Source: Clonostachys chloroleuca (taxonomy: Eukaryota > Ascomycota > Sordariomycetes > Hypocreales > Bionectriaceae). Taken from it: DNA of 64,000 nt. Below, one piece after another: positions 11,538 to 23,792 of this stretch (position 1 is the first letter of the stretch; every line of letters starts with the position of its first letter). A model generated the notes under the pieces. It saw nothing but the letters and a program-made list of their open reading frames with translations, ran no database searches and had not been told where the DNA came from. The translations under genes and the position numbers were made by a program. The stretch lies in contig JBANAY010000003.1 of assembly GCA_037952775.1 (NCBI GenBank), positions 28,272,001-28,336,000 on the forward strand, given 5' to 3'.

Positions 11538-12221
11538 ATGTCCTCAAGCTTGAAGCCGCTTATTCTCTGGGGCGACGGCGGCATCAACCCCACCAAAGTC
11601 GCCGTCATCCTATTCGAGCTGAACCTGCCCTTCAACACAGAAAAGATCCTTCTGGCCGACATAAAGAAGCCAGAATATACCGCCATCAACCCCAACGGTC
11701 GTCTGCCTGCTCTCCGCGACCCCAACACAGGCATCACGCTGTGGGAGTCTGGCGCCATTATCGAATACCTCATTGAGCGTTATGACACTGAACACAAGCT
11801 CAGCTTCGAGAGAGACACCCTGGAATACTACCAGACCAAGCAGTGGCTACATTTCCAGATGTCGGGCCAGGGCCCATACTACGGACAAGCATCCTGGTTC
11901 AAGATGTTCGAGAAACAGCCGATTCCCGCTGCCATTGAGAGATACGCCGGCGAGGTGAACCGTGTCAGCGGTGTTCTCAACACGTTTCTAGAGAAGAAGG
12001 CCAAGGATGCCGGTTCTGACGGCAACGGGCCTTGGCTCGTTGGCCAAAAGGTCACTTATGCCGACCTGTCCTTCCTGCCTTGGCAGTGGTTGATTTCCGT
12101 CGCGCTTACCAAGGAAGAGTACGACATTGAGAAGTACCCGGCGATGAAGAGCTGGTTGGATAGGATGGAGGCGCGTGAGGGAGTGAAGGCTGGGCAGGCG
12201 ACTATGAAACGCCTGGATTAG
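11538..12221 (+). CDS. Glutathione S-transferase, Ure2/GTT-like
   Basis: Single-exon 227-residue cytosolic GST that would conjugate glutathione to electrophiles or reduce peroxides. The N-terminal thioredoxin-like domain (about residues 5-90) has the Ure2-class pattern: INPTKVAVILFELNLPF, the cis-Pro region GRLPALRDP, and the glutathione gamma-Glu contact LWESGAIIEYLIERYD. The helical C-terminal domain runs from about 95 to 220 and contains GPWLVGQKVTYADLSFLPW, the N-capping-box helix typical of GSTs. Length is normal for the class. The start is preceded by a CT-rich leader and CACA immediately before ATG. Neighbours give no pathway hint, so the substrate is unknown. Confidence 0.92.
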   Translation: MSSSLKPLILWGDGGINPTKVAVILFELNLPFNTEKILLADIKKPEYTAINPNGRLPALRDPNTGITLWESGAIIEYLIERYDTEHKLSFERDTLEYYQTKQWLHFQMSGQGPYYGQASWFKMFEKQPIPAAIERYAGEVNRVSGVLNTFLEKKAKDAGSDGNGPWLVGQKVTYADLSFLPWQWLISVALTKEEYDIEKYPAMKSWLDRMEAREGVKAGQATMKRLD

Positions 12222-15200
12222 GCAGGTAGCTCGTTGCATATATTGTCGATGCTCGGGGCCCTCCTGCAGAGTATGGGACTGCAGACATTAGGCCAGAAGA
12301 TGCGAAATCCATGGGAGGGGGAGATAATGAGGGTTTGAGGTGTAATTCATAGCAAGATGCGATTCTTGGTCCTCATCCCCAAGTCCGAGTTGTGAAGAAT
12401 GTTAGGTTCCTTTTAGTTAGCTCTGCTGTCACAATCTTGGTGATTTTAGTCACTGTAGGAAACAAAAGGTAACAACTAACCGGCCGAAAAATTCACATTT
12501 ACAAGCTTATAGAATTCGCCTAGATTGGCGTAGATAAAGTATTTGGATAGAAGTTGATGATATATCTCACAATGAATGCCTACCTCTAGCGCAATGGGCA
12601 TTATGAAGTCAACACCACTTGAAGAGAATGGCGATGAGTGGTTTCGATCATATTAATTACGTGAAAGGATGCTTGAAGTTATATGTTAATGTCATCAGTT
12701 GTGATAGATGTGCTTTGGTCTGCTTTGACTAAGACACTACCTACCTACTTCAAATTTTGTGTTCTGGCTGCCAGCCTTGCCCATTTTCATTTGCTTGGCT
12801 GATGCTTAATCCTCATAGCTCTTCATGCAAGTTGAAACTAAGCCTCTTAGATATTGTCAAGGCCTGTCTAGCGAAGATGTCAAACTTGTATCCTTAATGG
12901 TTGTAAAACTTGGCCGGTGGACTCTTGAGTGCGACAAATGGCCCTGTTCTCATTTAGAGGCACACAGAAACAGAACTCCTCCTAGATGAAACAGACTATT
13001 TGGTTAACTATAGTGAGATCACTAAGTTTATGTTAAATCTACACGTATAAGACTATTCCTGCGTCGGTCAAAGGCCGGAAGAGATTGTGCCTTAGAATTC
13101 TTTATTAAGATGATAGAGAGCATGTAAGTTTTGGTTATTTGTGCCAAGAGAGTTGAACAATCATCGGGACTAGGAGACACTCGGAGAACATGTCATTTCT
13201 TGTTGCCCGAGGAGAAGGGCAAGGCATTTATAGCTACCTTGACGATTTCTAGCTATAGGAATGGCTTATCTCAAGTGGTCAGATACTGCAAACGCGCATT
13301 CTTCACCTTTTTCGACCAAGTAGATGACCGAGCTTGGTAAAATAGCTGATGTATTGCGCTCTGATACGGCTCTGGACTACCCTCCAAATGCGTAAGTTGA
13401 GCACATTTCTCAAAATCGCGCTGTTAGATACCAGGTTTATGGACGCTCTCTTATTGGATTGTGACATGTTGCTTCTGTGCTGTAGCTGGACGCCGCAGGA
13501 TGCCACTTTCTGACCAATACCACGGGATTGGTGGGACGGCTTTCTGTGAGTTGCAACTGAGGGAGTGTCATCCAATGATGGTCCGAGGAGAGCAAGTACG
13601 ACGTTGTAGCCACCTTCAGGTGGGATCCGGGTTTCAGCTGTGGCAAGTTGTCAAATCCCAACAGTGAGGCACACGTGTACAACCGAATCGGGTAGCATAT
13701 TGGCTTACTTCAATCGTGTCTGTTATCTGACTTGATTGAGACTTTGGCTGGGAGGTGGCTTGAAACTACGCCAGCGATACCTACAGCTACAGGAACTTAT
13801 ACGAAGGACCTACTTGGGGTTGAATGCAATATTGAGATACGCTGAGTGAGCAGTGGTGAGAATGAGACACGGGGCACACTCAAACACCACACAGTTTCGC
13901 CAGAATGATACCTCATGTTACAGGTACACTTTACATTGGAAACAGAGCGGGTGGCTTGAAGATGTCTCAGCGGGCCGCTCCAGGGAAAATGAGAGACTGG
14001 AAGATTGTGGATGAAGATGCTAAATTAGCCCCAAGATGAGCACTAATAATTAAAGATCCGATAGAACCAGGCACCAACAAGGTGAGGATGAAAGAACTGA
14101 CAGCCAGGTGGGTTCATGTCGGAGGTGCAGCCGGTAATTATTACGAGGCACCTAATTATACGTGCATAGGGGGAGGGTATCATTGTCACTGCAATGCGCC
14201 TGTTGGCTGTTGGTTCTACTACAGCTGATTTGCTACTCTCTTGTGGTGGTCCGCGGGAGGCCTCCAGCGGCGTTTTGCTGATCAATTTCTTTGCCGCTAT
14301 CAGAGGTACATGGATCTGGCACGGGGCTCCCACCTGAATCAGGTACCTTGATGTTAGGGCGTCTTCTTGGCACAAAAGTTGCAGTTGCGCCTCAAATGAA
14401 TTAATCAATCACTGACAGATCAGCAAAATCCCACGCTCCACCATCTGCTGCTATCCTAGCTATTGTCGTAGTGCTGGCGATCTGATGCCAGACTCTCTGT
14501 TGTTCCTGTTGCCCCCTGTCCCGCAGCACCGCTTACCCTATACACCCACCCCAGTTAGCTGATGCCCATGCCACCTCAGAAACTTGGGTATCAATGAGAG
14601 CATGCATTGTGTCAAATGCGATGTACCCTTGACATGGGAAGCGAGGGGGCGAGAGGGGGGATCATGGGACTTCTGGTGTCCCAGCCGTTCCGGATGAGGG
14701 CAGCACGACCAGGACGGTTGGCGGAATGGCGGGGAATCCAGGCCAAGCGCATCAGGTTCATGCTCGCTTCGTGTCTGGGCCATGGCGGAGATGGTGAACA
14801 CGAGCTGTGGTTTCTTCAGGCGGAGCCGAGGCAGCTAGCCATGGGCCTCGCTGCTTCGCCGTCGTGATTTCTTCAGATTCAATGCCGCCTTGGCTTCCAT
14901 TCCAGAAGCCTTCGGACTCCACCATCACTGCTGACTGGCAGACTTATGTCCCGTGTGTGGGTAAATGCCGGTTTACAACTGCTTACTCGCCCTTCTGGCC
15001 ATTCGTCCACTTGTCCTTGGCGCATTGCTCTCACTTGTTCAGGGATTCGGGAGACAAGCTGTCGCCCACATAGCGACCCGTCACCGTCTACAGTGTGTGC
15101 GCCAAAGGCCCATCAATAGATATTTTCAGAATTGCGATGGAATTCTATTATACACTAAGTTTTCTCGGGCCCGGTCCGACCCACACGAGCGAAAAATCAA

Positions 15201-17032
15201 TCTTTAGCATTTTCGGGCTTCAGCCTTCAGGGGCAGTGATCTCCTTTCCTTAATCTTATTCCTGGCTATTTATTAATAGTTTACATCCTTTCCATCCTAT
15301 CATATGCACTACGTAGTATTTGGTCGGGTTGCAGGCTGGTCTACTGGCCCTACGCATAGAGAACCGCGACTGTGTCGTGATTGAAGGCGACGTGTATATG
15401 CAAATGCGAGCTATCAGTTAATCTAACGGCTTCGAGCGGGTTGTTCCCAGCAATGGGCATGTGGCGTCAAGCCGGAGACGTCACGAGGCAGAGACGATGC
15501 CACACTGCAGGTTTGACAATCTGTATACATCTCATCACGTCTTTCTTTGCCTTGACCGACCCGTCTGCGGATAGGGAGGCTCCGGAAATATAAGGGGGAT
15601 GCAGCCTCAAAGGTCCAACTCGACTCTGATTTGCCACTGACCAAGGGCACGGATCCAACTCTTCCTCTGTGCGCTCCCTAACCACTCGAGTCAGGAATTG
15701 GTCAAGGCCCGTAGCTAGCACTGGGTGATAATTAGCCAGTCGACAAGGGTTCATGGTCCAGACCATCTGTAGCGAAGGGGCATGGGTCTTCCCCCACCTC
15801 GTTACGCCGCTGCAGCGAATCACCGGGCCTCAGGAGCACCAGTTGCCTCATCTCGTGTCCAGCCGGCTAGTCTCCCATCGGGCACCCCACCCACCGAGTG
15901 TACACTGGCGAGATCGTGGCAGTAGGCTCCAATGGACCGTGGGTTCAGCGTCCCGTTTCCCAAACCTTGACGCCATGGTGGTTGTCTCCCGAGAGCTCGA
16001 CTCCTGCGCTAGGCTGCTCCGGCTAGACGAACGGCGTTGAAGAATAGGGGGCGACAGCGGTGCCATCTGGTTAGAGTTTTCGCTATGATACATACATATG
16101 GGCATCGTGCTGGGCCCTGTAATTGCTGTATGTGCTAATACGGGCAGGTCAGTGCCTGTCTGTGATATTTGCATCGGCTTTGTTGTCCCTGGCTAGGGCA
16201 GAACCGACACCCGCCATCAAGAACCGCAGCCCATGCCTGTGCTGGATGCTATGGGAAAGTATCAGCATAGGCCTACCTCGCCCAAAAAGCCGCTGTTTTA
16301 GGTAGGATTGCCGCGGAGGCCAGACCTGGGGCCAGCCAGCTTCCCAAGCGGCCCCTCCGGCCTGATGAATGGCAGGGCCTGCCGGCTCGCAGCACTGCGG
16401 ACCCTTGCCCCTTTCCTGGTACGCAGGCGAGAAGGTGGATGAATGGCGCACTTTTAGCAGGTGGGTAGGCTCCCCCAAGTGCTTCCTCCAGTGGCAGATA
16501 TGATTCATGAACCGCTCTGGTGCCTGCCGCCCTCGCCAATAGGCCGTGTGAGAGAACTTGGGATTCATCCCGTCAGCAAGGATCCTGCTGAGACGTCGAT
16601 GGAGACCATTCCACCCTTAATCGCCTGTCAACTCAGTTTGAGTTAACCTACGTAGATGTGATGTGTAAAAATAATCTACACGCGACGCTTCGATGCTCTG
16701 GCCACCAGAATACTGGGTCATCTCCAGCCCTATCTCGCGCCGTCCACCGGTTTCGTATTGAAGCGTAGGTCCCAATAATCTCTGATCGTCAGCACGCACA
16801 CCGTCCTGGTCAGCACACACCATCTGGCCATCGGCTTCCAGGGAACCTTGTGCCAAGAGTGCTACTTTGATCCAGCCTCAGGCTTGGGCCGTTCCCCACC
16901 CCCTCTCCCCTTCCCGTGCGATTTATAAATGCCATGCCCATATTTTAGTCGGCCTGTGTCCCAACCCATGCGTACTCGCTCTTCTCTGGCTTGGCTTGCA
17001 ACCATCACCATCTTGTCACTCATTTAGCCACC
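12222..17032. other. 4.8 kb region without a supported gene
   Basis: The first 2 kb (12.2-14.4) is moderately AT-rich with many stops in all frames. From 14.4 to 16.9 kb the composition is normal, but open frames are all under 140 codons, overlap on both strands and show no domain or signal I recognise. Noncoding RNA or a decayed gene cannot be excluded. The right end should hold the promoter of the GT34 gene. Confidence 0.4.
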
Positions 17033-18366
17033 ATGGCCGGTTTAATAGCCTCAGTTTCTGGGGGATGGAATGGGATCATCAGGAAGAGGAGATATTGGAG
17101 CATGTTTGGTATTTTCGCCATCGTCCTCTTCTTCGGCTACAGTCTGTTTATCCTCTCAACCGAGTATGATCGGGTGTCCAAGAGTATGTCATCCCCTCCT
17201 TTCAAGCATCATTGCATGCCACGCATGGGCTTTCTTACTCACAATTTTTTTCTGTTCAGTAATCAACTTTTTGAAGCCGAACAAGAACTCCGAACAAGAA
17301 AACAACGAGGAGGTGCATCTAGACCCGTTCATCGCGGAGCTTCAGGCGAAGTACAAGCCCACGCTACACAGGATCGATAACTCGACATTCGTCACCCGCG
17401 AGGGCTACAAATACACTGTCAACGACACCAACCACTACTTCACCGAGCCTCTGGGAAAGAGGCTTCTCATTCTCGATGCCGACTCTCGTCTGGAGACCGA
17501 GCCTGGTCACATGCTGGCGCCGCCTCCCCTCACGCACGAAGACATCAAGAGGGGCACAGCTGGTATGATGAACCACTTTCTCTATGGTACGTTCACTTCG
17601 CCGAACCTTAATTGCTGGCAATATCTTGCCGACTCCTTTGTCCCAATCAATTGTTCGCATCCGATACTAACGAATACTTAAAGCCATGATCCACGGTTAC
17701 GATTATCGCCTCGTCAAGTCGCCCAAGGACCCGAGCCGCCACGGCACCTGGTCCAAGGTGCCTCTGATCCGCGAGGCCCTCAAAACCCACGACTTCGTCG
17801 TCTTCCTCGATTCCGACGCCAACTTCCAGTACTACAACCTCCCCTACGAGTGGCTCATGAACCTCTGGGGCGTCAACGGCGACACGCTGGCGGCCATGCC
17901 CGAGGACCCCAACTCCAAGGTCAACCAGGACTCCAACGGCTGGGTCCTCTGGAACACGGGCTTCGTCACCGCCCAGCAGAGCGAGCGCACGCAGGACATG
18001 TTCGACCGCTGGGACAACTGCCCCTCGGGCGAGCGCTACAAGGAGTGCAAGCACTGGGCCTTCGACTGGGCCCACGAGCAGGCCGCCTTCGGCGCATTCG
18101 TCCGCTACGAGTACGAGGTCGGCAAGGATTTAATTGCCATCTCCTGCATGGACGGCAACGGCGCCAGCTACATCGGCGACAAGAAGTGCGGCGGCGTCTT
18201 CGTCTCCCACCACTGGGGCGACAAGGACCGGACCATCAAGCAGCTCTACGACAGGCTTGACGGCCACTCGGTCGAGGAGCTGCACCGCCACTTCCACGAG
18301 AACCAGGAGACCTACTACATCAACGCCGAGAAGCACACCTACCCCATCAAGGACCTTACGATTTGA
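17033..18366 (+). CDS. GT34 glycosyltransferase (GMA12/MNN10 family), Golgi type II membrane protein
   Basis: Alpha-galactosyl- or alpha-mannosyltransferase that would extend N-glycan or mannan side chains in the Golgi from a nucleotide sugar. Exons 17033-17183, 17260-17586 and 17684-18366 (GTATGT/CAG and GTACGT/AAG borders, frame kept) give 386 residues. The start has a good context (GCCACCATGG). An N-terminal basic stretch (IIRKRRYW) precedes one membrane anchor (MFGIFAIVLFFGYSLFIL), the type II topology of Golgi transferases. The catalytic domain shows HGYDYRLVKS, TWSKVPLIREAL and the metal-binding DxD motif in VFLDSDANFQ, then NQDSNGWVLWNTGF, WDNCPSG and FVSHHWGDK. Third codon positions are strongly C/G in exon 3, suggesting good expression. 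Donor and acceptor sugars cannot be told from sequence. Confidence 0.92.
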
Positions 18367-19806
18367 GAGACGACACATCAGGTGCTGGTCATCTGGACAC
18401 CGGAAACCGGAAAACTTGTTTCTAATTAGATTAATCTTTGCTTTTTCCTTGTACATACTTACTGTCGTTACCTAGATCGAAACAAGTGTATAAAACCGCA
18501 GCGTTTTTGGTTCTTTATGGAGGGGAAATACGGTATAAAATAATGAATGAATAAAAAACAATCAAAACCAAGTGAGCGTCACTGAGTGACCGCAAGCTGA
18601 CCGCTGTGTTGCCACATCTCACAGCTGAAACGGCACACCAGACAGAAGCGACGGGGGTGCATCCATGCATGCGGCAGCATCTTACTTGACCATGTTCAGA
18701 AACACCCTGATTTTCTTGCTTCCTTTCCTGGCCAGCTGCTCGTCGCTCAGCATATTGAATTCCGCGTTTTCGGAATTTATTTCGGCTCTGAACTGTCCGC
18801 GTGGAGATTCTCTCGCAGAGGACAGTCAGGGCCCTGGACTGAGATTAACCTATAACAGCAGCAGCACAGAGTGATTAAGATTCTATGTCGCCTCAGTCAG
18901 CTTACAGGGCATGTATACGCCAGCATCCCCTGACCCTTTTTGGTGGCGTTCGCTATTCGGCTTTTCTCTCTCGATGGGAGCCTTCGTGGAGTCTACGAAT
19001 AGCGAGATCGGGAAATGAAGATCCAGTCAGCGTGGTGAGAGACGCAGTCTTTTGCGACAACTCGGATTGGGCTGAGATTACTCTCGCTTGGATTTCTTTG
19101 TCCCATGTTTGACCGCGTGCCGATTGCATGGTGAATCTAGAAGGCGACGTCGGCGGAAGGAAACAGAGCCCCAACATCCCAGAACCTCTTGACGAGTTGG
19201 CCCTCAATATCGAGTCGATGGAAATCATACTATGGATTAATGGCGAGATTCAGAAGGTCTCTTCAGCTAACAGTCACGATTCGGCGATAAATAGGAAAGC
19301 TTGATCTCAGAGCGTGTCAACATTCAGGCGAATATGGAAGGATGGTGCGGCTCTGCACAGGTGGAAGTACTGGTACGTCATTCCTACCCCTGGGAGTATT
19401 TGCTTTCTCCAGTACTTGCGTATAACCGGCGCCATGGAGATATGAGTCGGTACGTATCTGACAAGGTGGGTAAGAACTGCCGGAGATGTGAAGCCAAGAC
19501 TTCTTGGCCCTCAGCCCAGCCGGGTCACCATCCGCAGCGTTCCGCAGGAGTATACTGGGTATTTTGGACGCCTTTGGCCCTGAACCGAGAAATGTTAGAG
19601 GGCTACTCGTGTCTGCCAAAGACGCTGGGATAGCTGAGTGTTCTATTGCTCGGAAAACCTCAACTTGCGTGCGGCAAGTCCAGTGTTCAAATATCACGCT
19701 TCGCGCAGAGTATTCCACATGGCCAAGATCTACCGGCTTGCAGTCGGTTTCTGGCTGCCCATCAAATACACTGACAACGAGCAGATAAATAGAGGAGAAG
19801 CCTACT
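18367..19806. other. Intergenic between convergent genes, no supported gene
   Basis: 3' flanks of the GT34 gene and the minus-strand regulator. A 69-codon frame at 18665-18874 (+) begins with a signal-peptide-like stretch (MFRNTLIFLLPFLASC after an internal Met) but has no other support. Other frames are shorter or implausible. Confidence 0.4.
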
Positions 19807-22016
19807 TCAGGACTGAAACCAATTCACCTTGGATAGTATAAGTTCAACTAGCTGAATTGCCCTATCAAAGTCGGAGGATTCCTCTTGCCAGTACTTGAGA
19901 GTCAGGAGACATGTTTCCAAACCCCGTTTTGCCTCATGCAAGCCATCTTCCTCGAACAAACCAGCTTTTACTCCTGCGTAAAGCATCAAAGCACCCCTTA
20001 TGTAGGTCCGACAGGCCAGCCAACTCCCATGGTGTCGATGATACGCTGGCCCAAGGCTAGTCATTCTCAAAGGCGAATCAAGGGCCTTTTCAGCGAATGG
20101 TCTGATCATATCACGCTCTGAAGGGGCCATGTTGGGTCTATGTATCATGAGATAGAGGAACGGTCGGTATACTAAAGCCCGGACGATGACATAACGGCCA
20201 TGGACAACGTATTGAAGCTCATTCATGGATTGCCCGTCCGATGGATTCTGGCGCCTAATAGAAGTTGGTAGCATTGATAACCTGGTAGATTATTGTTAGT
20301 CGGAAGTTATTCAATCTTGACTTCAAATGACACTGAAAAGAATTATAGTCCTATTTAGGCTCTGGGGATTTTGGAAATAGCCATACCAGTTTTGCAATTG
20401 TAGTTCAAAATCCTCAGCTGAGGATATCATATCCCCAACATTGGCTCGAAGCCACGAGTCATTGTTTTCTCTGTAAAAGTGATATGTTACGCGGCTCTCA
20501 ATGCGTAGTAAAGCGAGCTCACTCAAGTAGTAAAACCATGACTGTTCCTCGACTTGCTGCTGGGTATTTGAGTGTGCAGGCGACATTTGCGTGGCAGGAG
20601 ATGGTTCCGCAGATGAGGCATCGAGCCCAGCTCCATGTTGAGTTTGATTTGGCGGGTCAGAAAAGGTTGGAGGGGAAGGAAGAGTGTCTGGGATGTGAAG
20701 CATTGCCAGTTCAGACGATGGTAAATTCAGTTCCGAGCGCAGTTCGCTGTGTATCACTACTTAGCCATGGTTTTCTCAGGCCGTCTTTGAGACTAACCAC
20801 TCTGACTTGATACAAGTCCAATATAAACGTTGGTGAGATTGACACTGGCTTGTGAAAGATTCATCATCTTCGTCCGCATGCGCAGCCCGTTGGCGGAGAA
20901 AATCACCGCCCTTCAGGTATAGGGCACAAATGGTAGATGCGCGAGAAAAGCTGTTCCACCCATCGATGGGGCGCATTGTGTACATCTGGTAGATCCCACA
21001 TAGAAGTTGGCACTGACAAGCTATAATGCTCCGATTCAACAGACCAAGCCTGCGGCAGGCAAGCTGATAGAAATTCTCTGCAATTATCCTGGCACCGGTA
21101 TTGGCGGACAACGATGATATGTCGTTGGGTGGACTACAGGATTCAATACCAACGTTCTCAAACGGAGTAGCAATAGCCCCTAGAGCACAAGAAATAAGCT
21201 GCAGGAGTTAGTAGAGTAGATTGACTTATCCGAATCATCCAACAAGCAGACAAAGAAGCTCACCACAAGACATGAAACAGCATCCCACCCTGGCCCATTT
21301 TCTACTACGCTGGTCGCATATTGTTTCAAGGTACCCGTGTGTAATATTGGGTTTTTGCAATGCACAAAACGCAAGAACCTATCAATATATTTGGGAATGT
21401 CGTCTTCGCATATGCTTGCTCGGTGAGCGCGAGTGCCCTCTAAATATTCTTTGTCATAGGCCCTTGTTCTCTCATAGTCTGTTAAGAAGGTCTCTTCGTT
21501 AAGATTGACTTGATCCAACTCGCCTTCGAATATAGGCCAGCTCATGACACACTCGGTAGAGGTAAACGAAGAGCAGAAATATATCTTCTCCTCGATACCG
21601 GGCTGTACGTCTGAATCTTGTTGCGGTTCGCACGTGGCACTTGCAGAGGGAATCGGCGGCTGCTCATCTTCGTTGTTATCCAACCTGCTCAAAACGTGAT
21701 TTAGCTTTTCAATAATCAGCAGGCTTGCTGGATCGAATCTGACTTTTGAGTTAGTGACTGGAGAAAGAGCATGACGCCTGATCAAAGTCTTCACATACGA
21801 GGAATGGTTTGCTCGTTGCTCATAGGAGCACTGAGTTCCTAACTTGATACATGGCTGGCACACAGGTCTTTCGTTTGTGCACTTGGCCTTCCGCGCTCTA
21901 CATGGCTCGCATGCGGTCACAGCTCGCTTGCGATGATGGGTCATTCGGCGAAACTGGAGTCTTCTGGCGGCTCCATCGGTGCCTGAAGCACCTCCAACTG
22001 GAGGCTTCGAGTCCAT
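19807..22016 (-). CDS. Zn2Cys6 transcription factor with Fungal_trans domain
   Basis: Fungal binuclear zinc-cluster regulator. Exons 22016-21264, 21198-20798, 20746-20387 and 20281-19807, all with GT-AG introns of 51-94 bp and consistent phases, give 662 residues. The zinc cluster has Cys at about residues 36, 39, 46, 53, 56 and 63 (C-x2-C-x6-C-x6-C-x2-C-x6-C), starting ACEPCRARKAKC. The middle-homology region follows: YIDRFLRFVHCKNPILH, the spliced KSECELRSELNLP, the LPTSIR turn and YRPFLYLMIHR, all typical of the PF04082 domain. It is divergent from the UPF0303-like gene, sharing a 405 bp promoter region. Target pathway unknown; divergence makes the neighbour a candidate. Confidence 0.9.
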
Positions 22017-22421
22017 GGCGCCCGTACAATTCGCGAGTGATCAAAAGCAGGGAAGGCATATGACAACTGCACAAGGCCGGGGAGTACAGGACAACGAACG
22101 TGAGCGGTTTTGAGGCGACGGGCATGTGGATCAGGGAATTGGCGTGGTACTGGTGCGGATCCTCAACGTGGAGAATGAAGACATGGTCGGGGAGTGTCGG
22201 GTTTTCTTGTATTGTCCTAGTCCACGAGATGCTCCAGAACTAAGGCAAACCATCTATGGCTCAGTGTCGACAGCCAAGATGTATATTAGATACAGACACC
22301 CGGAGCGAAAAGATGAGCTAACAGTAATCCCTTTCCCCCCTCATCCTCCTATTTGAATTACCGGTATCGGTATTTGTTAAATTCTCTCACGGATAGAACT
22401 GTCTTCAGACTTCAGTACAAA
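22017..22421. promoter_or_regulatory. Shared divergent promoter region
   Basis: 405 bp between the start codons of the Zn2Cys6 regulator (minus) and the UPF0303-like gene (plus). No individual element stands out to me. Confidence 0.5.
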
Positions 22422-23111
22422 ATGTTAAACACAACAACGAAAGTACTACGACGTCGGGGATGGGGCCCAGGATATGGATTGGAGCAAGTCCAGGCGGTTC
22501 AAGCAAAAGGAGGAGAGGAAATGATCCCCATCCCGCAGCCACCCACGGATGTAAGCAAAATCATGTCTTTCCCAAGTTTTTATTTTTCTTATTTTTTTTT
22601 AAATAAATGATTAAGCCTTGTGCTCACCGGAAAAGCGCAGCCCGAGGTTGTTATGCAAACCTGTAACTCATTTACTTTTGAGTCCTTCACCGTTGATGAT
22701 GCATGGGAGCTCGGCCATCTGCTCTACGCCCGCTTGCTCCCAAACGCAAAGAAGCAGCCTTCTTTGATCTCAATCACGCTCGCCAGTAGTGGCCAGACGT
22801 TGTTCCAGGCCTGCGTTGGATCGACCGTCATTGATAACGAGAACTGGATCAGGCGGAAGCGCAACGTCGTCCAACGCTGGAACCGGAGCAGCTGGTGGGC
22901 CAATTGTTTCTGGGAAGGAGACGAGGAAAAGTTCCGTAAACTCTTCAGCCTGAGCCCTGAACAATCCTCTCAGTACGCCATCCATGGAGGCGCGGTGCCC
23001 ATCAAAGTGGTGGGTGTCGAGGGCATTGTGGCTATTGTCGGTGTATCTGGAATGAGCCAGGAGGATGATCATGGGGTTATTGCGGACGTTATCAATACGC
23101 ATTGGGAGTAA
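22422..23111 (+). CDS. UPF0303 / YBR137W-like protein (HbpS/DUF336 fold)
   Basis: Small cytosolic protein of the UPF0303 family, related to HbpS/GlcG (DUF336) proteins; yeast YBR137W is the best-known relative. Exons 22422-22550 and 22641-23111 (donor GTAAGC, acceptor CAG) keep the frame and give 199 residues. Family pattern seen: FTFESFTVDDAWELGHLL, SLISITLASSGQTLFQACVG, DNENWIRRKRNVVQRWNRSS, EEKFRKLF, YAIHGGAVPI and VSGMSQEDDHGVI. The Arg/Lys pair after NENWI and the HGGAVP loop are characteristic. The N-terminal 43 residues (GWGPGYGLEQVQ) precede the fold and match what such fungal proteins often carry. Biochemical role is not established for the family in fungi. Confidence 0.88.
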
Positions 23112-23792
23112 ATTCTAGGAGGTAATCCTGTATCTTGGGAGTCGAAGATGATGCGAGCTGTCCCTCTCTTCACCACCGGCGACTCCAAGGTATTCTTTAC
23201 AATCTTCTGGCTGGATTAGATTGTAGTGCGCGTAGAGTTGGCTGAATAACCAAATATGATCGAATGAAAATATCTCGTTTGATTGGAATAAGTGACATGT
23301 TGTACTTGCCACTATCATCTCTATCTACACAGCTCTCAACCGTGAACTCCATTTTTGGTGCGAGGCTACAGTTGGAGGAAACAAACACTCTAGTCAATCG
23401 GATAAAAATGCCGGAACAAGGTCTTTGCTCTCTGTAAGGTAGCACTGGCCCGCATCAGTCGAACGTTTAGTATCGTCATCGTGCCGGGGAAGACTCATCC
23501 AGCGCTAAGCTGGCAGGCTCTGATTGGACTCGCGGAGTCTCGGACTTCTTGGCACACCACCACGAATTCATGATGCGGGGTTTGAAGCTCCCCATATAAG
23601 TCGAGATGATGTGATGAGTCTGCATTTCTAAGCTGGCACCCGTTATAAAGGTTCAGCCGCTATAATTGACGAATTCGCGAACCGGCTTGTTTCCATACCC
23701 TTCCTATTTTGCGTCTGATAACATAAAAACGTGTCTTCTGTCTGGGCCTCTTCTATCTCCGGTGAACTACATCATTCTTATTGGTAGCAATC
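23112..23792. other. Intergenic, promoter of the Gfo/Idh/MocA gene
   Basis: No gene. A CT-rich leader lies just before the next start. CATATAAG near 23593 and TTATAAAGG near 23642 are possible TATA-like elements about 150-200 bp upstream of the ATG. Confidence 0.4.

Noticed and set aside
10952..11773. 273-codon minus-strand open frame near the GST gene
   Set aside because: Its 5' part is antisense to the GST exon, composition is unlike a normal protein, and no domain or signal is recognisable.
14538..16568. Cluster of 60-140 codon frames on both strands
   Set aside because: Overlapping on both strands without domains, splice logic or conserved motifs.
18665..18874. Small secreted-protein-like frame
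   Set aside because: Only a hydrophobic start supports it; too short, no cysteine pattern and no neighbour context. Kept as a note only.
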